64,000 bases of DNA from Diploptera punctata. Its lineage: Eukaryota > Arthropoda > Insecta > Blattodea > Blaberidae. A program made the position numbers and the translations under genes. Below are positions 32,080 through 41,433 of this stretch, in pieces. Positions within the stretch are counted from its first letter, which is position 1. Every line of letters starts with the position of its first letter. The stretch spans positions 1,816,001-1,880,000 of the forward strand of contig JASPKZ010010239.1 in assembly GCA_030220185.1 (NCBI GenBank), read 5' to 3'. The notes under the pieces are model-generated. The model was not told the DNA's origin. It worked only from the letters and a program-made list of their open reading frames with translations, and ran no database searches.

Positions 32080-32730
32080 TAATCGTACCGGGGTTAGGAT
32101 CAGGGTATAGATGACAAACTATAACAAGTTGGGAACAGCTGTTTGATTAATCAAGTCGGCCATGAACATTGTTTGGAATATTTGGAATTATTTACTGTAT
32201 TGATTGAATTTTTTGTCTCTATTATCGGAATTGGATCATATTTTCTGTTATACGTACAGAATGTATATAATTTGCCATCTATTTTTATCTGAATGATATA
32301 GTTTACAATAAAAATGATAACAGTGAAATACCTGAAACCTGTACGTTTGCATGTTTGAGGGTGTATAGTTGTTAATTAACTTGTTGATCTGAACATAATG
32401 TTGAAACGTATGTTCACTGCACTCATAATGTAGTAATGTTATGGAAGCTGAAACTTTCGTCCACATATTCACGTACACATCAGTCAGGTAAATTCATTGC
32501 TTTCTGTCAAATTGAGTCCTGTGATATTTCAGCTCACTCTACCTAGTAGCAGCAGCTTACATTTTTGCACGTGCAATTGAGTGCTGCGAATCAGAAAGGA
32601 TCCATAATTGTATAATGTAGTACAAACATTGTTTTTATATGAAGCATAATTTTAAAACAATGTCATTACACAGATATGTAACTATTTTAATTATAAATAA
32701 ACTTATTATATAATACCGTGTTTAGAATAT
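32080..32730. other. Unassigned sequence
   Basis: No repeat or frame of interest. The 76-codon minus frame at 32248-32478 has no motif. Confidence 0.35.
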
Positions 32731-32844
32731 TTTTGTTCCATATATAAGCAAGTGCGATGAACAGGACATGTGGAACGAAAATGCAATGAAACAGGAATAT
32801 GGAAACTAATTGCAGAATGCCAGAGGAAAAACGTCCAGTAGGTA

Positions 32845-33070
32845 AGCCAATACTGATTTTATTTATATATAGATCTTTAATGTTTACACATATTTCTGTG
32901 CCTAAAATTTTATTTTTCTTCTCCGCTCGTCTCTATGTATCCACTCCATGTCGTCCAGTCCTCTTTTTCTCATTCCAGTTATTATTTCTTGCATCCACGA
33001 GTTTCGAGGTCTTCATTCCCTTCTTCTTCCGGAAGTATGCAGAATTGGTCAGGGTTCACTTCAGATAATC
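32845..33070 (-). mobile_element. LINE-E 3' fragment 1
   Basis: The plus-strand text 'TTTACACATATTTCTGTGCC', 'TCGTCTCTATGTATCCACTC', 'CATCCACGAGTTTCGAGGTC' and 'CTTCTTCTTCCGGAAG' matches the LINE-E copy at 55480-55640, so the element runs on the minus strand. Frames on the plus strand here (32799-33195) are antisense artefacts. Confidence 0.6.
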
Positions 33071-33146
33071 AATCTGACCTTAGAATTTTTACTTATACAT
33101 TTTTCCGCAATTTTATGGCTCATTGGTATCACGGCCTGCTGCAGTC

Positions 33147-33222
33147 CCAAGTAATAAACATTGCCCACACTATTAACGTTAGTAAGTTTTTATAATGAAC
33201 GCAAATATTTCCAACAAAAATT
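33147..33222 (-). repeat. R2 fragment, inverted
   Basis: 'AATAAACATTGCCCACACTA', 'TTAACGTTAGTAAG' and 'ATGAACGCAAATATTTCCAA' are the reverse complement of the R2 interior seen at 5875-5935 and 45866-45932. Confidence 0.65.
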
Positions 33223-33345
33223 TTATTTTTATTTATTTATATATATATTTTTAATATTTACACATCTTTCTGTGCCTAAGTTTTTTTTCTCCACTTGTCT
33301 CTATCCATCCACTCCATGCCCTCCAGCCCTCTTATTCTCATTGAA
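33222..33345 (-). mobile_element. LINE-E 3' fragment 2
   Basis: A second, shorter copy of the LINE-E 3' end ('TTTACACATCTTTCTGTGCC', 'TCTCTATCCATCCACTCCAT') lies just after the R2 fragment. It ends near 33345, where text of the interrupted LINE-A context resumes within ~50 bp. Confidence 0.55.
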
Positions 33346-33564
33346 GAAAACATTGACTAAAAATCACCTGGTCCTCCAGGTCCCTGTTCGTCACAAAAAC
33401 ATAACAATGCTAAAGGCCAATAATGTGAATAATATTGACATTGATTTGAGGGAGTTAAATTATAAGGTGAATGTATTTGAAATATTAGCTCATTATAGGA
33501 ATGTAAGGAAAGCTTATGTACGCGCATCTTCAAGCTTTATAGTGGCAGTGAGTTAGTTTTAATA

Positions 33565-34020
33565 TACCTAAGTTCGTATTATTATTGTGTTGTCATGAGC
33601 CGATATTGATTTTAACTTCTCCAATATTGACCTGCAATTATGAGTAGAAACATTAATGCCCATATTTAAGGATTTTTTTAGCATAAAATAATATTAATTT
33701 TGAAAGCAAAAGTAGTTTCTAGTCACCAAATTTGGCGATCTTTATGTGAGTTCAAAACAGATTTCGAGAGTTATAATTTTTTATCAAAATTATTTGCATT
33801 TTGGCAAAAAAGAAAGAAAAGGTGTAATTTTGATGAGGATTGAGTGTCTTTTATCTATGATACTGTAATTTTTATTCTGTTTTTCACGATTTATACAGTG
33901 CTGCCACCTAACGTTAACAATTAGAACGAAAGTAAACTGTGAGAACCAAACACACTTATATAGAATCATTATAAATTAAATTATAATCCATCTTCAGATG
34001 GCTATTTTTATCAATGCCAC
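33565..34020. other. Unassigned sequence
   Basis: AT-rich, with no repeat match and no frame. Confidence 0.35.
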
Positions 34021-34085
34021 CAGGCTGTCATTACGACATTTCTGGTGTTCTCTCCTGGCGTTCGCGTACTTATAACCTACTTCTG

Positions 34086-34087
34086 AG

Positions 34088-34162
<75 letters not shown>

Positions 34163-34515
34163 TATTTATTCTGGCAGAGTTAAGGCCATAAGGCCCTCTC
34201 TTCCACTCAACCAGCACAAATACAAATAAATATTCGACAAATATAGTTATATACTATACTAATTATAAACAGTTAAAGATACAATAAATGTAGCAATGTA
34301 AATGTCATGTACAAACAACATTTTATAGGGTATAACAATGATACGATAATAATAATATAATAATAATAATAATAATAATATAAAATATGATACATTATAC
34401 GGGAAACACCAATTAATATATATATCTTACACTGGATAATAATGAAGTCGAGTTTAGAGCAAATATAAATTTAGATTTCTTTTAAAAGATGCCAATGCCC
34501 GGCAGCCCCTTGGGG
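34086..34515 (-). mobile_element. LINE-B fragment inserted in SINE S2b
   Basis: (AAT)n tail at 34089-34157, then CTGGCAGAGTTAAGGCCATA and a 3' UTR very close to 7175-7560. It ends at 'CCCGGCAGCCCCTT' (34497-34513), where SINE sequence resumes. It is 5'-truncated with no coding part. No target duplication could be read because of the simple-sequence tail. Confidence 0.75.
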
Positions 34516-34681
34516 TTCCTGGATGGTAGAGTTATGCTGCCCCGATGATATGATGGAAATGATGCGCCAGGAGACGCTTTAATTATAAATTTAATCAAAT
34601 GTGGCGATTACGGTAAATTATGATAATGATGGCTAGATGGTTTGGGCTTAAAATTCTTACAGGCGAGGAAAAACTCATTGA

Positions 34682-34915
34682 GTGCATTTCTCAATAGAAG
34701 TCTAAACCAAGATCCCGGTTTCCAATGTTTTATTGTTTCCATTAAATTTATAAAAGTGACTAAAAAGTCACGGAAAGTCTTATGAAACCAAAGGCAAGAT
34801 TGAGACATTTGTTTTTGTAATTAACAGCCGTACATTTCCAGTGTTATGGTTGCTATGGAACAATAAAACATCGGAAAACCGGGGTCCTGGTTTAGATTTC
34901 GGCTGAGAAATCCAC
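34682..34915. mobile_element. MITE with ~57-bp TIRs inside SINE S2b
   Basis: The left end GTGCATTTCTCAATAGAAG, then 'TCTAAACCAAGATCCCGG' and 'AATGTTTTATTGTTTCCA', mirrors the right end, whose complement reads GTGGATTTCTCAGCCGAAA, 'TCTAAACCAGGACCCCGG' and 'GATGTTTTATTGTTCCA'. The flanks suggest an imperfect 8-bp duplication (TCATTGAG/CCATTAAG). The length of ~234 bp without a coding frame fits a non-autonomous DNA transposon, possibly hAT-like by duplication length. Confidence 0.7.
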
Positions 34916-34999
34916 CCATTAAGTTCTCCCGACCGAGGATCGAACTCGGGCCCACTGCGTGACAAGACAGCACGCTACCTCGAGACCACAGCGGTAGAC

Positions 35000-35360
35000 C
35001 TCAAGATGTTTATAGGTAGAGGAAAAATTCAATGTATCACTTATCATACAGGATATAATGAAACGAAGAGATTAATAGATTGAGATTGTAACCGATGCTG
35101 AAATGAACAGTACGAATAGTAGTAACAGCGCGTCCCTACGTTTGCCTTGGTGACAGAGGAGAAAAGGCAAAAAGAAACTCTCTTCAGAATGACCTAGATT
35201 TGAATATATTACCTACCAAAAGAGAGAAGCCATAAATTATGATTTATAAATAATTTACATTCTGAATTATTGGAGATTTATTAGATAATTCACGAGTAAA
35301 TTTTAAAGTACATCACACTATCTGACACGTCCCAGAAGGACAAAGTTATTTAAATTAGTT
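35000..35360. other. Unassigned sequence
   Basis: No frame or repeat recognised. Confidence 0.35.
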
Positions 35361-35462
35361 AACTAACTCAATAGTACTGTCAAATCCGGAGATTCATGGT
35401 ATCGTGTACACAACCTCTACATGCATCCCTGCTCTAACCTAATGCTTACCAATCATTCTCAT

Positions 35463-36422
35463 AAGTAATCCCACGAGTGATTTCCAATTTATCTAGAGAA
35501 TTTGGAAATCAAGGGTGGCATTTGTTAGGACTATTTAACGAATAAAATTAAGCTGTTTACTCACAAATCATTATTTAAATATAGTTATTTTAAAATATGT
35601 ATATATTTAATGTAAACGGCGATGTTTGAAAACAAATGAGAAACGATTGGTACGCTTCATTTGCTTCGTTTGTTCGTCACTCCAACCAGATCATATTATT
35701 TATTGCCAATGGAACACAATATTGTAAGAATGCACTCTAGTGGAGAAAAAATGAAATAAATCAAACTGTATATTAATTCATTTCTGATGTCCTATGATGT
35801 AAATATAATTCTATTTTTCTGGGAAAAAATACATTTAAGAAAGTGGTTTCCTTTTTTGGTGGTATAATCAATTGCTACAAATGTTTTTATTTTTATATTA
35901 ACTGCCGGATGCGGTATGTGTTGACATTCATGCACTATATATACAATCTGGTAGCCGTATTTCTTAGTGGGTAGTCACTGCAAAATAATGCTATGACCTA
36001 TTTAGAATGTTAAAAAGGAGGTGCTTTATTTATTATGGGTTCAAGTCCCGGTGGGGTCAGGATTTTAAACTGACCCAAACCTTCCGGCGGCACTATGGCC
36101 CTGGGGTCGACCCAGCCTCTAACGGAAATGAGTACCAGGCGCTTGTTCTGGGGGTAAAGGCGGCCGTCACGCAGGGCTGACAACCCGGCTGACATCAAGT
36201 GCCGCTTGTCTAGAAAAAGTGGGAGCCTTAACCTCCTACTACCCCAAGGACCTCCTGAGGCCTGTAGCGGGACTGCTTTACCTTTTTACCCCTTGCTTTC
36301 TTTATTATGATAAACTTTAATTGGTAAATTCTAGGCGAAACACGACTGTGATTGGTTGTAAATAAAAAATCATTGTAACATGATTGATCATTGACTCCCA
36401 TTTGAGGCGTGAGATAAATAGT
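35463..36422 (+). mobile_element. Repeat R1, copy B, carrying a SINE S1
   Basis: It starts 'TAAGTAATCCCACGAGTGAT' and ends 'GGCGTGAGATAAATAGTC'. The interior matches copy A closely, but part of the initial hairpin is deleted ('CCAATTTATCTAGAGAATTT'). The R1 sequence is interrupted at 36038-36295 by SINE S1 and resumes afterwards ('ATAAACTTTAATTGGTAAAT'). Confidence 0.75.
36024..36309 (+). mobile_element. SINE S1, 5'-truncated, with 14-bp TSD
   Basis: The insert 36038-36295 starts exactly at the B box ('GGTTCAAGTCCCGGTGGGG') and is otherwise collinear with 6752-7009. Flanks are CTTTATTTATTATG (36024-36037) and CTTTCTTTATTATG (36296-36309), 13 of 14 identical. R1 copy A shows the empty site near 25820 ('GCTTTATCTATTATGATGAA'). 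Confidence 0.85.
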
Positions 36423-36584
36423 CTTTATAAATCACCTTCCACAAATCATGCTTAATATCGTTCCACAGTCTCATTCTTATTATCGATTGGGCGCTAACTA
36501 TTCTTATAAATTCTGAATTTCCTTAAAGCTATTATGGCTCACCCTTTTAATGGTTTTCTCCAATCATCTGTGTGTTCGTATTTT

Positions 36585-37175
36585 TCATCATCATCATCAT
36601 TAGGTCTTTGCCTGTTCCGATTTCACAGCTGTTCAGCCCAGCGCTTTCTTGGTCTTCCTACCGATCTTCGTCCTCCAGGATTATATATCAGAGCCGTCTT
36701 TGGTATCCTATCCTCTGTCATTCTTTGCAGATGTTCTATCCAATTTTTCCTGTGTTTTTCTATTTGTTGAAGTTGCTGTACCCTAAGTTCCTCTCTAATA
36801 TTTTCATTTATAGTATATTCTTCTCTTGTACAACCTTTCATAGCCCGTAGGAATCTCGTTTCCGCAGCCTGAATTTTATTTTTTTCTTTTTCCTTCAGGA
36901 TCCAGACCTCACTTCTATACATCGCCATTGGTAGTGCCATCGTTGAGTAAAATCTTAGCTGCGTATCCTTTCTTACTTTGTTCATGAGTGTTCGTCTGAT
37001 TGTTTCACAAATATTTTGAAATTTCTGCATTTTCTTATTTATACCTTGTTCTTCTTCATAAGTTTTATTGAAGCCCAAGTACTTGAAGTGTGAAACCTGT
37101 TCCAAAGAAGATAAAGTGTTCGTATATCTTTGGTTCAAAAATGTTCTTCGAAACCTTTTACTCAAATACTTGTAA
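36585..37175 (-). mobile_element. LINE-C RT C-terminal ORF, (GAT)n tail
   Basis: The open frame 36623-37165 (180 codons) covers RT thumb to C-terminus: 'VSHFKYLGFNKTYEEEQG', 'LRFYSTMALPMAMYRSEVW', 'IQAAETRFLRAMKGCTR', 'HRKNWIEHLQRMTEDRIP' and 'GGRRSVGRPRKRWAEQL', then a stop. The 3' end is 'CGGAACAGGCAAAGACC' with (GAT)n at 36587-36601. No palm motifs remain (5' truncation). The intact frame suggests it is younger than most LINE-C fragments here. Confidence 0.8.
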
Positions 37176-37337
37176 TTTTTTTTCCTTTTAAATTAATATA
37201 AACATTAGTCCTATTCCATAGTGTATATGTTCCAACGTTTAATGTGAACAATGAAAATGTTACAACTAAAAGACCTCAGGTTCGTTTCCTGCCTTGAAGA
37301 TTCAAATTTTTCACCGCAGTCCCATCAGGATTAGGGA

Positions 37338-37790
37338 TGACTATTTAACTCATGCCCCAAATGGGAGTCAATGACCAATCACGTTTCAATGATTTCTGTT
37401 TTACAACCAATCAGAGTCGTGTTTCACCAAATATTTATCATTGTTATAATTACCATATTAAAGAAAGCTCCTCCTTACAATATTGCGATCCTTTGGTGAT
37501 AAATAGTATGATCTGGTTGCAGTGATAAACAAAAGAAGCAGTAGAAGCGTACCTATCGTTTCTCATTTGTTTTCAAACATCGCCGTTTACATTAAATATA
37601 TAAATATTTTAAAATAACTATAGTTAAATAATGATTTGTGAGTAAACAGCTTAATTTTATTCGTTAAATAGTCCTAACAAATGCCACTCTTGATTTCCAA
37701 ATTCTCTAGATAAATTCACGACTCACGAAGTGAGGAGTGAATTTATCGATAATTTGGAAATCACTCGTGGCATTACTTATGATAATTTTA
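37338..37790 (-). mobile_element. Repeat R1, copy C, internally deleted
   Basis: Reverse complement of R1: left end 'GACTATTTAACTCATGCCCC', right end 'GGCATTACTTATGATAA'. It lacks about 250 bp of the centre compared with copies A and B. It has the most complete terminal hairpin ('GACTCACGAAGTGAGGAGTG' between two arms ending 'TTTCCAAATT'). Confidence 0.7.
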
Positions 37791-37794
37791 TGTG

Positions 37795-38220
37795 GTGTGT
37801 GAAATTAAAATATTATAAGTTAATAAAAAATAAGAACAATATAACACAATAGATAAATTAATAAATAAGGCAATCTAAAGAATGGAAATGTAACTTTTTC
37901 AATATAAAAAGGCTTGAATTTATAGCTAATAAGCTATAAATAATTAAGAATATTTTATTATATAAATATGGTACATCCATTTTATTGAATCATGTCTGTT
38001 CATATTTTAATGGTAAGGTGAATTTTAATTTAGTGAAGAGTGTACACTAGGACCATAAAGTGCAGTAACATTATATTGAAATGCTTTATTCAATGATAAT
38101 TGAATTAAAAGTTACATTTTCCAGATTGTATTTGAGTTGAACGGAGCACAGAAGTACATACAATGTTAGAATAAGAAGATTAAGATAAGTAATATGTAAT
38201 ATTTATGAAATTCTTGGTTC
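37795..38220. other. Unassigned AT-rich sequence
   Basis: Nothing recognised. Confidence 0.35.
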
Positions 38221-38224
38221 ACTT

Positions 38225-38415
38225 TTGTGGTCTCGGAGTATCGTCGCCGCCTCGTACACACCGGGCCCACTTTCGATTCCTGGTAGGGACAAATTTCCTG
38301 GATGATGGCGTTTTTCTAAGTTTTTGCATTACTTTAAGACAAATGTCATCAGGATAATTTAAGGCCCAAACGGTCACCGAACATAATATGGCCATCATAA
38401 TCACCTTTATTATAC
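38225..38415 (+). mobile_element. SINE S2, 5' part
   Basis: A-box region 'TTGTGGTCTCGGAGTATCG', B-box-like 'CTTTCGATTCCTGGTAGGGA', then 'TTAAGACAAATGTCATCAGG' and 'ATATGGCCATCATAATCACC'. It is 3'-truncated or too diverged beyond 38415 to assign to S2a or S2b. The frames at 38219-38609 are incidental. Confidence 0.6.
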
Positions 38416-38817
38416 TCGTCATGTTTGGTATGAAAACATGTGTGTTTTTGAATGGTGTTTATGTCTTGATGTTGTATTATCTCGGAGTAGGCCCTGAGTT
38501 TGAGCTGTTCACTCATTCGGAGAGGTCCTCCATGCCCTTCTGTGATCAAAGAAGAATATGTATTATCCAAGATTTAAAATCCCTCTTCCGACGGGTCGAA
38601 CAACTGTAAGGCCCGGGTTGCGTGTGGCATGTAAAAAGTACTTACCGGTAATCGCACCTTGGAAGAAGACGGCCACAAGTGTAAGATGTGTAGTTCCAAG
38701 TTATTCGCAATTAAAGTTTTGAAAGAAGTATAGCAAATTCAGTGTTTGTTATGGACACAATTTTATTCTGTATCCATTTCCTTGCACATGACTTGTGGCC
38801 ATAAATAAATAAATAAA

Positions 38818-39570
38818 TTTGTAGTAGTAGTAGTATTAGACAAAAGTAAGATATTTACAATATTATTTACAAATGTGGGTCGCACGGGCAGTAAGCCGTA
38901 CGTGCTGTTGACAGTCCGTTACAATAAAGTAATAATTGGTACTAGTGTAAAGAAAAATAAACAACAAAAACAACAATAACATTACAATTACATAAAGAAA
39001 ACACAATAATATTACAATTAAATAATAACACAATAGCATTATACACTAAAACATTAACATTACAATTACATAAAGAAAACGCAATAATATTACAATTAAA
39101 TAATAACACAATAGCATTATACAATAATATTACAATTAAATAATAACACAATAGCATTATACACTAAAACAATTAACATTACAATTACATAAAGAAAACA
39201 CAATAATATTACAATTAAATAATAACACAATAGCATTATACACTAAAAAACATTAACATTACAATTACATAAAGAAAACACAATAATATTACAATTAAAT
39301 AATAACACAATAGATTATACACTAATTAATTTATATATAATTATTAAGAATTAATGGTATTGCATTTTGATAACATATATTTATTCATGAATGAGTGTTG
39401 TCCTTATTTTCCGCGTTTTGTCCAGAAATTTACCGAGGTTTATCCAATTTTCTGGATTTACCAATAACTCGTAGCATGCCAATCTTTTCCGTTTTGAATT
39501 TAGAAACCTTTCCGGTAATAACTGACGTCTCCAATATTCTAAATCATTACATTATCCTAATAATTTGTAA
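38818..39570 (-). mobile_element. LINE-F copy with 3' UTR minisatellite
   Basis: (AGT)n tail at 38821-38836, then 'TTAGACAAAAGTAAGATATT', 'GGGTCGCACGGGCAGTAAGC' and 'GACAGTCCGTTACAATAAAG', a minisatellite (38976-39320), and a coding remnant 39395-39570. The remnant is antisense to 'TCCAGAAATTTACCGAGGTT' and collinear with the zinc-knuckle frame of the copy at 44118-44324. The element is 5'-truncated. Confidence 0.7.
38976..39320 (-). repeat. ~80-bp minisatellite in LINE-F 3' UTR
   Basis: The unit 'ACATTACAATTACATAAAGA'...'AATATTACAATTAAATAATA'...'ACACAATAGCATTATACACT' recurs with 'ATTACAATTACAT' at 38981, 39059, 39178 and 39258. An extra half unit lies between the second and third. This makes about 4.5 copies; the sister element at 43595-44751 has three. 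Confidence 0.85.
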
Positions 39571-39695
39571 GCATTTTTTCTTAACTCAATTAACGACATT
39601 CTTACACTTGTGGCCCTCTTCTTCTAGAGCTGCGTTTATAAGGTGAGAGGTTAAACAGGTTTAAAGAAGAGGAAGAAGTAGACAATTTATTTATT

Positions 39696-40070
39696 GGGTA
39701 TACTATATTTCCCGCGCCGTAGCCGAGCGGTTAAGGTAGGAAGCCTTGGTGCAGAGCTACGGGACTTGCGCTGGTTCGAGTCTCCATGGGGGAAGAAATT
39801 TTCTCATGGTATTTCGGCCAGTATGGGACCGGTGCCCACCCAGCATCGTGAGGCAATTGGGTAGCTACAATAAGTAGCTGCTCCAGGTTGAGGAACCAGC
39901 TATAACGGCTGGGGGACTCGACATGCTAACCACATGTCACCCCTACACTGGCTGTTGATCATCTACCTCTGTGATTGACACATGTGGATGTGAAGGGACA
40001 GCAGCCGGCTGGTAAAAGGGCAACCGCTGAAAAGTGGAAAGACCCTCAATCGGAATCGGGTATACTATAT
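39696..40070 (+). mobile_element. SINE S4, full length with 13-bp TSD
   Basis: The insert 39709-40057 is flanked by GGGTATACTATAT at 39696-39708 and 40058-40070. The tRNA head 'CGCCGTAGCCGAGCGGTTAA' (A box) and 'GCTGGTTCGAGTCTCC' (B box) are separated by ~50 bp, as in a class II tRNA (Ser/Leu type) with a long variable arm. Body: 'GGGTAGCTACAATAAGTAGC', 'CATGTCACCCCTACACTGG' and 'GACAGCAGCCGGCTGG'. No A-rich tail; it ends 'CCCTCAATCGGAATC'. Confidence 0.85.
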
Positions 40071-40074
40071 AACA

Positions 40075-40460
40075 TTAAATAATACATTGAAAACCGTATA
40101 ATGTATTCCTGAAAAAAATGATGTGAATTAGAGTGACACAAGTTATGTCCAATTTGGCCATAAGTTAAACGCAACAGTTCACATTTAGAGCAGAGAGATA
40201 ATTAATGTATAACAACCTGACTTGTGTGATGTCTGTAAATAAATCTGTGTTTATGGTCAACACTCGACACAGAGTTTCCTTATGTTTACTCTGTTATTTA
40301 TCAAACCTCAACTTTTAATACATTTAATTTTACTCAGTGTTTTTTCATAAACTTCTATATTAATCACACAACACGACAGGCAACTTCATAATTGCTTACT
40401 CGAGCACTTTAAATAAAGAACAAAAACTTATGTTTACCTCCATAGTAGGTAGATACACTC
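40075..40460. other. Unassigned sequence
   Basis: Nothing recognised. Confidence 0.35.
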
Positions 40461-40463
40461 AGG

Positions 40464-41393
40464 TAATCTAACGTATAAAATTAATGTTTGTTTGTTTGTT
40501 CTTTCGTACTTGTGCGCGGCCATACCGTTGATCCGATTGTTATGGGTTTTTTGCAAAATGTTCAGGAGATTCACGGAATGAACATAGGCTATGTGAGAGT
40601 TGTCGTACTCAACTCCTACACCCTTAAAAATCATCCTTTTTAGTGAAAACGTGAAAAAAGTCCCTTTTTCACGCTTAAATGGCTTACGCTGCCTAAACCA
40701 TAACAAATACTCAAAACTAATGTACACAGAAATGAATATCTGAAAAAGCGTTATAAAGAAGTCCGTGACAGCATATGTTTATCTTTTACGGATAACTCAC
40801 AATAACCATTTTTTTTCTTTATTGATGTCGAGAAGATCGGGATAAATAGATTCCCGGGCAAGCATAACAGCGCACGGCGGGTATTCGTTTATGGATAACT
40901 CAAAATAATGAATTTTGTCTTTCAGTTCATTTATGGCAAGTATATCGGGATACGTAGATTCCCGGGAAACGCCGGGTAAACAGCACGGGGTATCTAAAAA
41001 TAATTACGATAAGACTTTACTTATAATGATTGCATGAATATTAATTTTGGAAGATGAAATTATATTTACTATTTGGATTGTATGAAAGGTAATTCGGAAA
41101 TAGAATAATCAGTTTTATTAATTGTTTTAACTACAATAGCGAAGAGAGCAAATTTATAATTATTTTTCCTTTTACTTATTCAAATAAACATAAAAACGCA
41201 ATTTTCGTCTTTCAGCTAATTTATGACAAGATCGGGAAAAGTAGATTGTTGGGCAACGCCGGGTAATCAGCATGGGGTATCTAAAAATATAAGTACATAA
41301 ATTTATAATTATTTTGCCTTTTATTTATTCAATTAAACGCAAAAAAACACATCCTTTATTACGCGTAGCAGCGCACGCTGGGTATTAGCCAGT

Positions 41394-41400
<7 letters not shown>
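40464..41400 (+). mobile_element. Helitron-like repeat, copy 1
   Basis: The 5' part 'TGTTTGTTTGTTCTTTCG' and 'GGCCATACCGTTGATCCGAT', then 'ATGGCTTACGCTGCCTAAAC' and 'TGTACACAGAAATGAA', are shared with 43139-43590. The 3' part repeats 'TTACGGATAACTC...CTTTCAG/A...TTATGGCAAG...CGGGA' three times, each with a small CCCGGG-x-x-x-CGCCGGGT hairpin (40851-40880, 40955-40982, 41252-41266). GC hairpins near such 3' ends are a Helitron hallmark, but the TC start and CTRR end were not pinned down here. Confidence 0.5.

Positions 41401-41429
<29 letters not shown>

Positions 41430-41433
<4 letters not shown>

Larger units (their letters stand above)
32735..33560 (+). mobile_element. LINE-A copy split by later insertions
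   Basis: The left part 32755-32845 reads 'GHVERKCNETGIWKLI' and 'PEEKRPVGKP'. The right part 33400-33556 resumes with 'NNVNNIDIDLRELNYKVN' and 'YRNVRKAYVRA', ending 'GTGGCAGTGAGTTAG' as in other LINE-A 3' ends. The two halves are consecutive in LINE-A (compare 1650-1760), so 32846-33395 was inserted into it, bringing LINE-E pieces and an R2 fragment. Confidence 0.7.
34024..34998 (-). mobile_element. SINE S2b copy broken by two insertions
   Basis: The S2b segments lie in order at 34024-34085 ('CTTATAACCTACTTCTGAGA'), 34516-34681 ('GATGATATGATGGAAATGAT', 'GGCTAGATGGTTTGGGC') and 34916-34998 ('CGACCGAGGATCGAACTCGG', 'CGAGACCACAGCGGTAGA'). Joined, they follow the uninterrupted minus-strand copy at 26245-26620. 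A LINE-B fragment separates the first two parts and a long-TIR MITE separates the last two. Confidence 0.7.
35361..36540 (-). mobile_element. LINE-A copy split by repeat R1
   Basis: 35361-35462 ('AACTAACTCAATAGTACTG', 'CATGCATCCCTGCTCTAACC', 'TGCTTACCAATCATTC') and 36425-36535 ('TAAATCACCTTCCACAAATC', 'CAGTCTCATTCTTATTATCG') are adjacent segments of LINE-A on the minus strand, as judged from 10800-10935. The R1 copy between them was inserted later. Confidence 0.65.

Noticed and set aside
32799..33556. Several overlapping plus-strand frames of 68-131 codons
   Set aside because: Mostly antisense LINE-E sequence joined to LINE-A debris; only the short LINE-A motifs are meaningful.
38942..39157. 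Cys/Asn/Val-rich minus-strand frame (and 43713-43922)
   Set aside because: Translation of the LINE-F 3' UTR minisatellite; not a protein repeat.
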